From NCBI RefSeq assembly GCF_003989665.1, contig NZ_RZIJ01000017.1, forward strand, positions 62,001 through 126,000: a stretch of DNA of 64,000 nt, in the 5' to 3' direction. Below are positions 7,796-15,857 of the stretch, piece by piece (positions within the stretch are counted from its first letter, which is position 1; every line of letters starts with the position of its first letter). The DNA comes from Azospirillum doebereinerae (GTDB lineage: Bacteria; Pseudomonadota; Alphaproteobacteria; Azospirillales; Azospirillaceae). The notes beneath the pieces were generated by a model, which was given only the letters and a program-made list of their open reading frames with translations, was not told the origin of the DNA and searched no databases. Made by a program: the position numbers and the translations under genes.

Positions 7796-7943
7796 CCCCT
7801 CTCCCCTTGCGGGAGAGGGGTTGGGGTGAGGGGGTGCAAATCTCTTTCCGCCTTTCAGGCGGAACACCCCTCATCCCAACCCTTCTCCCGCAAGGGGAGA
7901 AGGGCAAGTTTGCGCCTAAGGGAAGGATGGGGTGGGGGCAAAG
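7796..7943. repeat. Palindromic intergenic element, family B copy 1 with a family A arm appended
   Basis: The first part (7796-7904) is a second type of palindrome: CCCCTCTCCCCTTGC/GGGAGAGGGG, then GGTTGGGGTGAGGGGG, a spacer holding a small GCCTTTCAGGC hairpin, then CCCCTCATCCCAACC and CTTCTCCCGCAAGGGGAGAAG. A stretch at 7923-7943 (GGATGGGGTGGGGGCAAAG) matches the right arm of family A. The roughly 326-bp gap 7769-8094 is mostly this element. The rest upstream of the CYTH gene shows nothing clear. Confidence 0.75.
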
Positions 7944-8094
7944 CGTTGCTGGACTTGCGCGATCCGCGGCGTCGCGTCGCATCCGGCCACCACGACGTCA
8001 TGGCCGCAACGCAAAAACGACGCGTTTGGGTGTCTTGCCGCGACCATGCTTATTGGCTAGGTTCCGGACAGCGAACTGTCCAAAAGGCCTAGCC

Positions 8095-8586
8095 ATGGCA
8101 CTGGAGATCGAGCGCCGCTTCCTTGTGCGCAAGGACATCCGGCATCTGTGCCGGGACGGCATTTCCATCGTTCAGGGCTATCTGCCGCGCGACGGCGACA
8201 ACACGGTGCGCGTCCGGCTGATCAGCGACGCAACCGCCGGCGACACGGCCACCCTCACCATCAAGAGCCGCAAGAGCGGCGCCAGCCGGGAAGAGCTGGA
8301 ATACCCGCTGGGCAGCGACTTCGCCCGGCAGCTCCTGCGCCATTCCTGCGCCGGCCACCTGATCCGGAAAACCCGCTACCGTCACGACCAGGACGGCCTA
8401 TGCTGGGAGATCGACGTGTTCGAGGGCGAGAACGCCGGTCTGGTGATCGCCGAGGTCGAACTGAGCGATCCCGAACAGATCGTCCCGCTGCCCGAATGGA
8501 TCGGGGCGGAGGTCACGTCCCTGCGCGCCTACAGCAACTCGTCCCTGTCGCGTTGCCCGATTCGGGGCTGGGCCAGCGCGGCCTGA
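8095..8586 (+). CDS. CYTH-domain (triphosphate tunnel) protein
   Basis: The 163-residue protein has the length and pattern of the single-domain CYTH/triphosphate tunnel metalloenzyme family, which hydrolyse inorganic or organic triphosphates inside a beta-barrel. The signature at residues 4-8 is EIERR, where the commonest form is ExExK, so the last basic residue is Arg. Other tunnel residues are present: TVRVRLI, ATLTIKSR, REELEYPL, RKTRYRH and the acidic WEIDVFEG and IAEVELS. The ATG at 8095 follows an AAAAGG. The actual substrate is unknown; inorganic triphosphatase is the usual guess. Confidence 0.85.
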   Translation: MALEIERRFLVRKDIRHLCRDGISIVQGYLPRDGDNTVRVRLISDATAGDTATLTIKSRKSGASREELEYPLGSDFARQLLRHSCAGHLIRKTRYRHDQDGLCWEIDVFEGENAGLVIAEVELSDPEQIVPLPEWIGAEVTSLRAYSNSSLSRCPIRGWASAA

Positions 8587-8598
8587 GCCTCTGCAAAA

Positions 8599-8652
8599 GC
8601 GCTCTCCACGGAGCGCCCCGCCGCGAGGGAAGGGCGCCCCGCAGTCCGGCGG
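8599..8652. terminator. Possible bidirectional terminator hairpins between convergent genes
   Basis: GCGCTC (8599-8604) pairs with GAGCGC (8611-8616), and CCCGCC (8618-8623) can pair with GGCGGG further on (8648-8653). They lie between the stop of the CYTH gene and the stop of the minus-strand gene at 8656. There is no U-run, so factor-independent termination is uncertain. Confidence 0.35.
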
Positions 8653-8655
8653 GCC

Positions 8656-9003
8656 TTACCCCCGCGCCGCCAGACGTTCCGCGTCCTTCAACGCCCCCCA
8701 CGCCAAGCGGCGCGTGATGGAGGTGCCTTCGGGCGGACCGGCGAACAAGGTCTCATCCCGTTCGCACTCGATGCTCCACAGCGCGAACAGCCGCACCGCC
8801 AGACCGGCGTTGGTCCGGGCCGATACCTCGGCGATGCGGTCCTCCAGCGTGCAGACCTGATGGATCTGCTCGTTGGTGGCGGTGTGCAGGCCCCAGCTGG
8901 GGCCGTGGGTGTCGCGCAGCAGGGCCATGTAGGCTTCTCCCAGTTGAAGCAGTTCGTCGTCCTGTTCGCCGGGAAAAGCTGTGCTACTGTCGGTCTCAGC
9001 CAT
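8656..9003 (-). CDS. Hypothetical protein
   Basis: This 115-residue acidic, mostly helical soluble protein was not recognised. It has no signal peptide or membrane segment. The start is well supported by AAGGAGC eight bases before the ATG on the minus strand. Coding-like composition and that ribosome-binding site argue that it is real. The 331-bp gap upstream (9004-9334) holds only a palindromic element and no gene. Confidence 0.7.
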   Translation of the reverse strand: MAETDSSTAFPGEQDDELLQLGEAYMALLRDTHGPSWGLHTATNEQIHQVCTLEDRIAEVSARTNAGLAVRLFALWSIECERDETLFAGPPEGTSITRRLAWGALKDAERLAARG

Positions 9004-9206
9004 GATCGAAGCTCCTTAACAGCTTAGGTGGTGGTCAGGCCGGGCGGGGTGTTCCACCACCCCGTTCGGCCGCCGGACGGCACGTCTTGCGACGCGGCAT
9101 CCGGGTATGTGCAATCCTAGGGCATTGCGGGACTGGTGTCACTCTTCTCCAAAGTGGGGAGGGGGAGGATGGAAGCTCCTAGCGGATAGGCATGGGTTCG
9201 GCCTTA

Positions 9207-9317
9207 TGCCCCCTCCCTAACCCTCCCCCGCTGCGCGGGAGAGGGGACTGCCGCTGAACACCGACAAGCGTCCTACCCCCTCTCCCGCGCAGCGGGGGAG
9301 GGATGGGGAGGGGGCAA
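9207..9317. repeat. Composite palindromic intergenic element, family A, copy 3
   Basis: The left arm is TGCCCCCTCCCTAA, followed by hairpin CCCTCCCCCGCTGCGCGGGAG, a spacer, hairpin CTCTCCCGCGCAGCGGGGGAG and right arm GGGAGGGGGCAAC. The spacer around CTGAACACCGACAAG is clearly related to that of copy 1 (CTGAACGCCGACAAG). This shows that the whole unit, and not only the G/C-rich arms, was copied. Confidence 0.85.
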
Positions 9318-9334
9318 CCACAACAACCACCAAC

Positions 9335-11734
9335 TCAAGCCGTCCGCACCTTGTTCAGGAAGCCCTGGACCTCGCCGCGCAGGCGGTCGGCCTGACCGGC
9401 CAGTGTGCGGCTGGCGACCAGCACCGCGTCGGCGGCGCCGCCGGTCTTGCTGGCGGCGGTCGTCACCTCGGCGATGTTCTGCATGACCTGCTGGGTGCCC
9501 TCGGCCGCCTGCTGGACGTTCTGGGCGATCTCCTGCGTCGCGGAGCCCTGCTGCTCCATCGCGTGGGCGATGTCGGTCACCGTGCGGCTGATGGTGGTCA
9601 CCGCGTCGGAGATGGTGCGGATGGCGTCCACCGCGCTGCTGGTCGCCATCTGCATGTCCGCGACCTGATGGGAAATCTCCTCGGTCGCCTTCGCGGTCTG
9701 GCCGGCGAGATTCTTCACCTCGGTCGCCACGACGGCGAAGCCCTTGCCGGCCTCTCCGGCGCGCGCCGCCTCGATGGTGGCGTTGAGCGCCAGCAGGTTG
9801 GTCTGCTCGGCGATCTCGCCGATCAGCCCGACCACCTTGCCGATGCGCTCGGCGGCGTGGGACAGCCCCTCGACGATGCCGTTGGTCTGCACCGCCTTGT
9901 CGGCGGCGCCCACCGCCGCGTTGGAGCTGGCGTTGAGCTGGCGCGAGATCTCGGCGATGGAGGCCGACAGCTCCTCCGCCGCCGCCGCGACGGTCTGCAC
10001 GTTGCTGGTGGCCTGCTGGGAAGCGGTGGCGACGGCGGTCGATTTCGCCGTGGTCAGGGCCGCGTCCGACGACATCTCCTGCGCGTCGCGGCCCAGCGTC
10101 GAGGCCGATTCGGTCAGCGACACCACCACGCCCGACACCGCCTGCTCGAAGCCGTTGGCGAACTCGTTCATCGTGCGACGGCGGTCGGCGTCGATCTGCT
10201 GGCGCATCTCCTCGCGGTCGCGCTCCATCTTCTGCATCTCCAGGGCATTGTCCTTGAAGATGGTCATGGCTTCCGCCATCGCGCGCAGTTCGTCCTTGCG
10301 GTCGCCGCCCGGCACATGCACCGACAGGTCGCCCTCGGCCAGACGGCTCATGGCGCCGGTCATGGCGTGCAGCGGGTGGGTGATGGCGCGGTCGATGACC
10401 CAGGCCATGATGATGCCCAGCAGCAGCGCCACGGCGGAGCCGATGGCGATCACCATGCCGGAGTTGGCGCGCCCCTCCTCGCGGTCGTCGCGCTGGATGA
10501 CGACCAGCCGGCCGATCTGATCGCTGACCGAAGTGGCGGCCTTCGTCATGGCGAGCGAGGCCTCCTGCTGCCGCTTGGCGGTCGCGACCAAGGCGGTGAA
10601 TTCCGTGTCGAAGGCCTGCGCGGCTTCCGTGGCGGCCGTGATCAGCGCGCGGCCCTCCTTGTCGAGCAGCAGAGCCCCCGCCTTGCCGGCCAGTTCCAGG
10701 GTCTCCTTGACCGCGCCGGTCACGCGGGCGTGGGAGTCCGGGGCGTTGCTCAGCAGGAAGTCGCGCTGCCCCAGCATGGCCGCCTGCGCGCTCTGCACCA
10801 GCCGCATCGCCAGACCGCGCAGCAGCACCGCCTCGTTCACCTCGCTCTGGGCGTAGCCGGACGCCTCGCGCAGGGCGTTGGAGACCATGGTCTGGTTTTC
10901 CTGAAGCTCCAGCGCGTGGGTCTGCACCGCGCGCGCCGTGCGGTCGATGGTCTCGGCGATGGCGGACGGCACCGTGCCGGTGATGCCGCGGATCGTCCGG
11001 AAGGCTTTGCGATAGGCATCGGTGTCGGCGACGATGGTCTGCGCCAGCGTCTCATCGTTGGTGCCGGCGAGATCCTTCTCGACCGCCTCGGTCGTCGCCA
11101 CCAGCTCGTCGATGGCGGCGGCGACGCGGTCGAGCAGGGCGGGGTTGCCGGTGCGCAGGTACTCGCTCTGCTGGACGCGGGCCTCCTGCACGCGCTCGAT
11201 CACGCGGTTGGCGCGTTCGGTCGTCTCGATGCCGTGATGGGCGGCGGTGTCCGCCTCCTTCTGGCTGACCATGTTCTGGTCGTAGCGCTCCGATTGCTGC
11301 GCGCCGATCTTCTCGGCGATCTCGCGGAGCGCGCGGGCGCGGGTCTCCATGCTTGCGGTGCGGGCGTGGGCCTCGCGGTCCTGGGCCACGAAATTGCCGA
11401 AGGCGGCGCGGTAGCCGTCGATTCCCGCCAGCACCTCGTCCACCAGCCGGGCGCCCTCGCCGGCGGGCAGCGCCGTGCGGGTGTCCTGCGCCTCGGCGCG
11501 GAGCGCGTCGAGCATGCCGGGAACGTTCGTCACCGCCTTGGCGTCGCGTTCGGTGACGAAGCGCGCCTCCTCGATGCGGACGGATTTGAGACGGGCGTCG
11601 AGTTCGGCCGTGTGGGCGGCGAGGTCGACACGCCCGGCGTAGGTGCGCAGGCTGTTCCAGCCGACGAACGCCACGGCAACCGTCAGCAGCAGCACGGTGG
11701 CGAAACCGAGCGCGATCCGTGTTCCGATCGTCAT
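9335..11734 (-). CDS. Methyl-accepting chemotaxis protein (large helical sensor domain, HAMP)
   Basis: The 799-residue receptor has a first membrane helix at about residues 5-27. A large mostly helical periplasmic region of about 400 residues follows, then a second membrane helix (about 426-450), a HAMP domain, and the cytoplasmic signalling rod with the conserved hairpin tip EQTNLLALNATIEAARAGE at about 645-663. It would relay ligand binding to CheA/CheW. No C-terminal CheR-docking pentapeptide is visible; the end is FLNKVRTA. The start at 11734 has GGGAG upstream. A longer frame exists to 11782 but adds a polar tail before the first helix. The ligand is unknown. Confidence 0.92.
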   Translation of the reverse strand: MTIGTRIALGFATVLLLTVAVAFVGWNSLRTYAGRVDLAAHTAELDARLKSVRIEEARFVTERDAKAVTNVPGMLDALRAEAQDTRTALPAGEGARLVDEVLAGIDGYRAAFGNFVAQDREAHARTASMETRARALREIAEKIGAQQSERYDQNMVSQKEADTAAHHGIETTERANRVIERVQEARVQQSEYLRTGNPALLDRVAAAIDELVATTEAVEKDLAGTNDETLAQTIVADTDAYRKAFRTIRGITGTVPSAIAETIDRTARAVQTHALELQENQTMVSNALREASGYAQSEVNEAVLLRGLAMRLVQSAQAAMLGQRDFLLSNAPDSHARVTGAVKETLELAGKAGALLLDKEGRALITAATEAAQAFDTEFTALVATAKRQQEASLAMTKAATSVSDQIGRLVVIQRDDREEGRANSGMVIAIGSAVALLLGIIMAWVIDRAITHPLHAMTGAMSRLAEGDLSVHVPGGDRKDELRAMAEAMTIFKDNALEMQKMERDREEMRQQIDADRRRTMNEFANGFEQAVSGVVVSLTESASTLGRDAQEMSSDAALTTAKSTAVATASQQATSNVQTVAAAAEELSASIAEISRQLNASSNAAVGAADKAVQTNGIVEGLSHAAERIGKVVGLIGEIAEQTNLLALNATIEAARAGEAGKGFAVVATEVKNLAGQTAKATEEISHQVADMQMATSSAVDAIRTISDAVTTISRTVTDIAHAMEQQGSATQEIAQNVQQAAEGTQQVMQNIAEVTTAASKTGGAADAVLVASRTLAGQADRLRGEVQGFLNKVRTA

Positions 11735-11842
11735 GATCGTAGGCTCCCTGTCATCAGAGCGATGCGTGTTCTGTTCTTGCACCCCTATTTAAGCACGCTG
11801 GGTTAATTCCCGGTTTGATGCAGGTCAGGAATAACTTTCGTT

Positions 11843-13039
11843 TCAGAAGCGATCGGGCATCCAGGGACGCGCGCCGCCAAACAAGCGGTCGAGTCGTTTG
11901 GCTGCGGCGTCTTCACCGTGCAGCATCCCGGTCTGCCGAAGCGCGCGCGCGCTGGCATGGCCGCTGAACAGGCTGGAGAAAGCGGCGATGCCGAGCGTCG
12001 CGACCGGCGTCTCGTCTCGCGTGGGAGAGGCGATTACACCGAAGCCGTCTTCAACCTGAAGGTGGAAGCATCGACAATTCTCTGAAAAGAGAGAATCATT
12101 GATCTCGAAAGCGATAGAATCTTTTGCGTCGGTGGGGTAGCCACGGGTTGCAAGGGCGCGCTCGACGTCCAGGACGCGGACCAGCCACTCCTCCCGCCCG
12201 TCCATCCGGACCCCGACGTCCTCGGCCAGTAGGGCAAGCGGATCGTCCGGGCCGCCGCGCCACGCGATGCGATCCACCTGGGCGCGGTAGCCGGCGAGAA
12301 CGCGCAGCGCCAGACGCGTCGACCGCGCCGTCGGCGTGCAGAGATCCGCCACGATCAGCCGCTGGTCCTTGGGCGGCGCGACGGCGACGTAGCCCTCCGG
12401 GGATCCGTCCGGCCCGCCGAGCAGGAAGAGGTCGGACGGCTCGCCGTCGGGGCAGAGCGCCAGCGTCCACAGCGCCTCGTTGCGTTCCGGGAGCCCGTTG
12501 CCGGTGGCGAGCAAAGCTTGGCGCAGCCGGGCGAGCGGGGCCGCGTCGAGCGGGTCGGCCGGAACGACGGTGCCCTCGAGGCCGGCGTCGCGCCGGGCGC
12601 CGGCCAGGGCCGCGGGGGCGGCGCTCCAGTCGCAGGACACGCCGCCGCGCCCGAAGCCGAGCCGGCGGTAGAAGGGCAGGGTGGACGGGTGCAGGACCGA
12701 CACGGCGGCGCCGGCGGCGCGCCCCTCGGCCAGAAGGGACCGCATCAGCGACGATCCGGCGCCCGTACCGCGCGCGGCCGGATCGACGGCGACCATGGCG
12801 ACCCCTTGCGATGGAACCGGGCGCCCGCCGAACCACTGGTCCATGCGCCACCACGCCGCGCAGGCCGACAGCGGCGCGGCGCCGTCGCGGCGCAGGCAGC
12901 GGATGGTGTCGGTGCCGAACAGGGCGGCGTAGCGGTCGAAGATCTCGCGGGGCAGGCCGAACCCTTGCCGCGCCAGACGCGCGACGGCGCCGATGTCGTT
13001 GGCGGTGGCCGGGCCGTAGAGAGAATCGGGGATGATCAT
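11843..13039 (-). CDS. Eis-like N-acetyltransferase (GNAT + GNAT + SCP2-type domain)
   Basis: The 398-residue protein has the length and domain order of the Eis family: a GNAT domain (acetyl-CoA loop VDPAARGTGAGSSLM, residues about 86-100, then YRRLGFGRGG), a second degenerate GNAT fold, and a C-terminal SCP2-like domain. It ends with Phe as the last residue (PWMPDRF). In characterised Eis enzymes the C-terminal carboxylate of a terminal Phe serves in catalysis, so this ending supports the assignment. Eis enzymes acetylate several amines on aminoglycosides or proteins. The substrate here is unknown. It sits downstream of queG on the same strand, separated by half of a palindromic element. Confidence 0.75.
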   Translation of the reverse strand: MIIPDSLYGPATANDIGAVARLARQGFGLPREIFDRYAALFGTDTIRCLRRDGAAPLSACAAWWRMDQWFGGRPVPSQGVAMVAVDPAARGTGAGSSLMRSLLAEGRAAGAAVSVLHPSTLPFYRRLGFGRGGVSCDWSAAPAALAGARRDAGLEGTVVPADPLDAAPLARLRQALLATGNGLPERNEALWTLALCPDGEPSDLFLLGGPDGSPEGYVAVAPPKDQRLIVADLCTPTARSTRLALRVLAGYRAQVDRIAWRGGPDDPLALLAEDVGVRMDGREEWLVRVLDVERALATRGYPTDAKDSIAFEINDSLFSENCRCFHLQVEDGFGVIASPTRDETPVATLGIAAFSSLFSGHASARALRQTGMLHGEDAAAKRLDRLFGGARPWMPDRF

Positions 13040-13060
13040 GGGTCTCGCGTTCCGAGAGGG

Positions 13061-13106
13061 TTTGACCCCACCCTAACCCTCCCGTGCGGGGCCGGGGAGG
13101 GGATGG
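13061..13106. repeat. Half-copy of the palindromic element
   Basis: TTTGACCCCACCCTAACCCTCCCG and a following GGGGAGGGGATGG correspond to one arm and one hairpin of family A, without the spacer or second half. It lies in the 71-bp gap between queG and the Eis-like gene. Confidence 0.6.
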
Positions 13107-13110
13107 ATGC

Positions 13111-14181
13111 TTAAACCGCCGCTCCGCCCAACCGCTCCACCGCCCAGCGGGCGGAGTCGCGGACCACGTCGCTGGGGTCGTCGAGAAGCCCTTCGGCCAC
13201 GAACCGCAGGCGGGGATCGCCGCTGTTGCCCAGCGCCACCAGCACGTTGCGCACGAAGCGGTCGCGGCCGATGCGCTTGACCGGCGAGCCGCTGAACACT
13301 TGCCGGAAGCCGGCGTCGTCCAACTGCGCCAGATCGGCCAGCCGGGGCGCGGTCAGCTCGGCGCGCGGCAGGAAGGCCGGTTCTCGTGTGGTCCTGGCGA
13401 ACTTGTTCCAGGGGCAGGCGGACAGGCAGTCGTCGCAGCCGTAGATGCGGTTCCCCATCAGCGGTTTGAGCGCGTCGGGGATCGGTCCCTTGTTCTCGAT
13501 GGTCAGGTAGGAGACGCAGCGCCGCGCGTCGAGCTGGTAGGGCGCCGGGAAGGCGTCGGTCGGGCAAGCGGTCTGGCAGGCGGTGCAGGAGCCGCAACGG
13601 TCGCGGCCGGTCGCGTCCGCCGGAAGCTCCAGCGTCGTGTAGACCTCGCCCAGGAACAGCCAGGAGCCGTGGTCGCGCGACACGAGGTTGGTGTGCTTGC
13701 CCTGCCAGCCCAGCCCGGCGCGCTCGGCGAGCGGCTTCTCCATCACCGGGGCGGTGTCGACGAAGACCTTCACCCCCGCCTTGGTCTGGGAGTGCAGCCA
13801 TTGCGCCAGCGTCTTCAGCCGGCCCTTGATCAGGTCGTGGTAATCCCGGTTGCGGGCGTAGACCGAGACGATCCCCCGCTCCGGGTGACCCAGCATCCGG
13901 CGCGGGTCCTCGTGCGGGGCGTAGCTGGTGCCGAGCGCGATGACGGTCCGCGCCTCGGCCCACAGCGTTTGCGGATGGGCGCGCTGGTCGGCCCGCTCGG
14001 CCATCCAGCCCATGTCGCCGTGCCGCCCCTCGGCCAGAAAGGCAGCGAGCTTCTCCCGCGCGTCCCCGCCCAGCGCGGCCGGCGCGAACCCCACCGCGTC
14101 GAAGCCCAGCGACAGCGCGCGGTCGCGGATGCGCTCGCGCAGACGGGTCGGATCGGCCGGGGCCGGTTCAGCCCCGGCCAC
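13111..14181 (-). CDS. queG: Epoxyqueuosine reductase
   Basis: The 356-residue enzyme carries out the last step of queuosine synthesis, reducing epoxyqueuosine to queuosine in tRNA with cobalamin and two 4Fe-4S clusters. Two clusters of cysteines are visible: RCGSCTACQTACPTDAFPAP (about residues 195-215) and YGCDDCLSACPWNKF (about 248-262). A C-terminal HEAT-like segment (VRNVLVALGN ... VVRDSARWAVERL) is also present. The start is a GTG inside the 3' end of queF (14-bp overlap). It is the last gene of queA-tgt-queF-queG. Confidence 0.95.
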   Translation of the reverse strand: MAGAEPAPADPTRLRERIRDRALSLGFDAVGFAPAALGGDAREKLAAFLAEGRHGDMGWMAERADQRAHPQTLWAEARTVIALGTSYAPHEDPRRMLGHPERGIVSVYARNRDYHDLIKGRLKTLAQWLHSQTKAGVKVFVDTAPVMEKPLAERAGLGWQGKHTNLVSRDHGSWLFLGEVYTTLELPADATGRDRCGSCTACQTACPTDAFPAPYQLDARRCVSYLTIENKGPIPDALKPLMGNRIYGCDDCLSACPWNKFARTTREPAFLPRAELTAPRLADLAQLDDAGFRQVFSGSPVKRIGRDRFVRNVLVALGNSGDPRLRFVAEGLLDDPSDVVRDSARWAVERLGGAAV

Positions 14182-14632
14182 GGTAGGTCTGGACGTCCTG
14201 CGACGGGATCCACACGCCCTTGGGCGGCTCGCCGGTCTGGTAGAGGACGTCGATCGGGATGCCGCCGCGCGGGTACCAGTAGCCGCCGATGCGCAGCCAG
14301 CCCGGCGACAGCTCCGCCACCAGCCGCTTGCCGATGCCGACCGTGCAGGCCTCGTGGAAGGCGCCGTGGTTGCGGAAGCTGGTCAGGTAGAGCTTCAGCG
14401 ACTTGCTCTCCACCAGCCAGTCGCCGGGGACGTAGTCGATGACCAGATGCGCGAAGTCGGGCTGGCCGGTGATCGGGCACAGCGAGGTGAACTCCGGAGC
14501 CGTGAAGCGCACGACGTAGCCGTCGCCGGGGTTGGGGTTCGGCACCCGCTCCAGCACCGCCTCTTCCGGGGTCTTGGGTTGGACGGTGGCGCCGCCGAGC
14601 TGGGTCAGGCCGGCGTAGATGTCACTGCTCAT
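14168..14632 (-). CDS. queF: NADPH-dependent 7-cyano-7-deazaguanine reductase
   Basis: This 154-residue unimodular QueF reduces preQ0 to preQ1 with NADPH. The catalytic Cys52 lies in SLCPITGQPDF, with Asp59 in the same motif. The QueF motif VESKSLKLYL (residues 74-83) and the substrate residues H93-E94 (FHEAC) are present. The ATG overlaps the tgt stop by 11 bp and the gene overlaps queG by 14 bp, so translation is coupled through the operon. The length and motifs match the short YkvM type, not the long bimodular form. Confidence 0.96.
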   Translation of the reverse strand: MSSDIYAGLTQLGGATVQPKTPEEAVLERVPNPNPGDGYVVRFTAPEFTSLCPITGQPDFAHLVIDYVPGDWLVESKSLKLYLTSFRNHGAFHEACTVGIGKRLVAELSPGWLRIGGYWYPRGGIPIDVLYQTGEPPKGVWIPSQDVQTYRGRG

Positions 14633-15857
14633 CGGTCGTGTCCTTCGTCTCCGCCGCCGCTTCGGTCTTCGCCTCGGGCTTTGGCGGGCGGTTCTGCTTG
14701 GGCGGCTTGGGCGGCTTGGCGATCGGGTCGGTGGTGGCCTCGACGTCGCCCTCGGTCAGGCGGGCTTCCAGGGCGCTGGCGACCTGTTCGAAGCGGCCCT
14801 CGGCGATGGCGCCCCGCATCTCGCGCATCAGGTCCTGGTAGTAGTGCAGGTTGTGCCACGTCAGCAGCATCGGCCCCAGCATCTCGTTCGCCTTGAACAG
14901 ATGATGCAGATAGCCCCGGCCGTAGCTTCGGCAAGCCGGGCACCCGCACTCGGCGTCGAGCGGGCGGTCGTCGTGGGCGTGGCGGGCGTTGCGGATGTTG
15001 ATGGTGCCGCGCCGGACGAAGGCCTGCCCCGTGCGGCCCGAGCGGGTCGGCATGACGCAGTCGAACATGTCCACGCCGCGCCGCACCGCGCCGATCAGGT
15101 CGCTGGGGCGCCCCACCCCCATCAAATAGCGCGGGCGCTGCTTGAGCATCGCCGGCTCGGTGAAGTCGAGCACGGTGAACATCGTTTCCTGCCCCTCGCC
15201 GACCGCCAACCCGCCGATGGCGTAGCCGTCGAAGCCGATGTCGGACAGGGCGGCGACGCTTTCGGCCCGCAGTTCGGGATAGACGCTGCCCTGGACGATG
15301 CCGAACAGGCCGTAGCCGGGACGCTCGACGAAGGCGTCCTTGCTGCGCCTGGCCCAGCGCATCGACAGACGCATGGAGGATTCCGCCTGCGCTTCCGTCG
15401 CCGGGAAGGGGGTGCATTCGTCCAGGCACATGGTGATGTTGCTGTCCAGCAGGTGCTGGATCTGGATCGAGCGTTCGGGCGTCAGATGATGGCGGCTGCC
15501 GTCGAGATGCGATTTGAAGGTGACGCCCTCCTCCGACATGGTGCGCAGGTCGGACAGGCTCATCACCTGGAAGCCGCCGCTGTCGGTCAGGATCGGCTTG
15601 TCCCAGTTCATGAAGCGGTGCAGGCCGCCGAGCTGGGCCACCCGCTCCGCCGTGGGGCGCAGCATCAGGTGGTAGGTGTTGCCGAGCAGGATCTCGGCGC
15701 CGGTCGAGGCCACCGCGTCGGTGGTCATCGCCTTCACCGTGGCGGCGGTGCCGACCGGCATGAAGGCCGGCGTCTCGATGGAGCCGTGGGCGGTGGTCAC
15801 CCGTCCGCGCCGCGCCCGCCCGTCGGTCGCCAGAAGCTCGAAGCCGATACCGGTCAT
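14622..15857 (-). CDS. tgt: tRNA-guanine transglycosylase
   Basis: The 411-residue Tgt exchanges guanine-34 of GUN anticodons for preQ1. The catalytic Asp92 is in ILTDSGGFQVMS and the nucleophile region reads MFDCVMPTRSGRTGQAF. The zinc site is C-G-C-P-A-C with further Cys/His in RGYLHHLF. The C-terminus carries an extra Lys/Pro/Glu-rich tail of about 30 residues after the canonical end, predicted to be disordered. The ATG overlaps the queA stop as ATGA. Confidence 0.96.
   Translation of the reverse strand: MTGIGFELLATDGRARRGRVTTAHGSIETPAFMPVGTAATVKAMTTDAVASTGAEILLGNTYHLMLRPTAERVAQLGGLHRFMNWDKPILTDSGGFQVMSLSDLRTMSEEGVTFKSHLDGSRHHLTPERSIQIQHLLDSNITMCLDECTPFPATEAQAESSMRLSMRWARRSKDAFVERPGYGLFGIVQGSVYPELRAESVAALSDIGFDGYAIGGLAVGEGQETMFTVLDFTEPAMLKQRPRYLMGVGRPSDLIGAVRRGVDMFDCVMPTRSGRTGQAFVRRGTINIRNARHAHDDRPLDAECGCPACRSYGRGYLHHLFKANEMLGPMLLTWHNLHYYQDLMREMRGAIAEGRFEQVASALEARLTEGDVEATTDPIAKPPKPPKQNRPPKPEAKTEAAAETKDTTDEQ

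Noticed and set aside
6751..8094. Frame upstream of and continuous with the CYTH gene
   Set aside because: The open frame runs through the FAD oxidoreductase and the repeat element by chance; homology and the ribosome-binding site start only at 8095.
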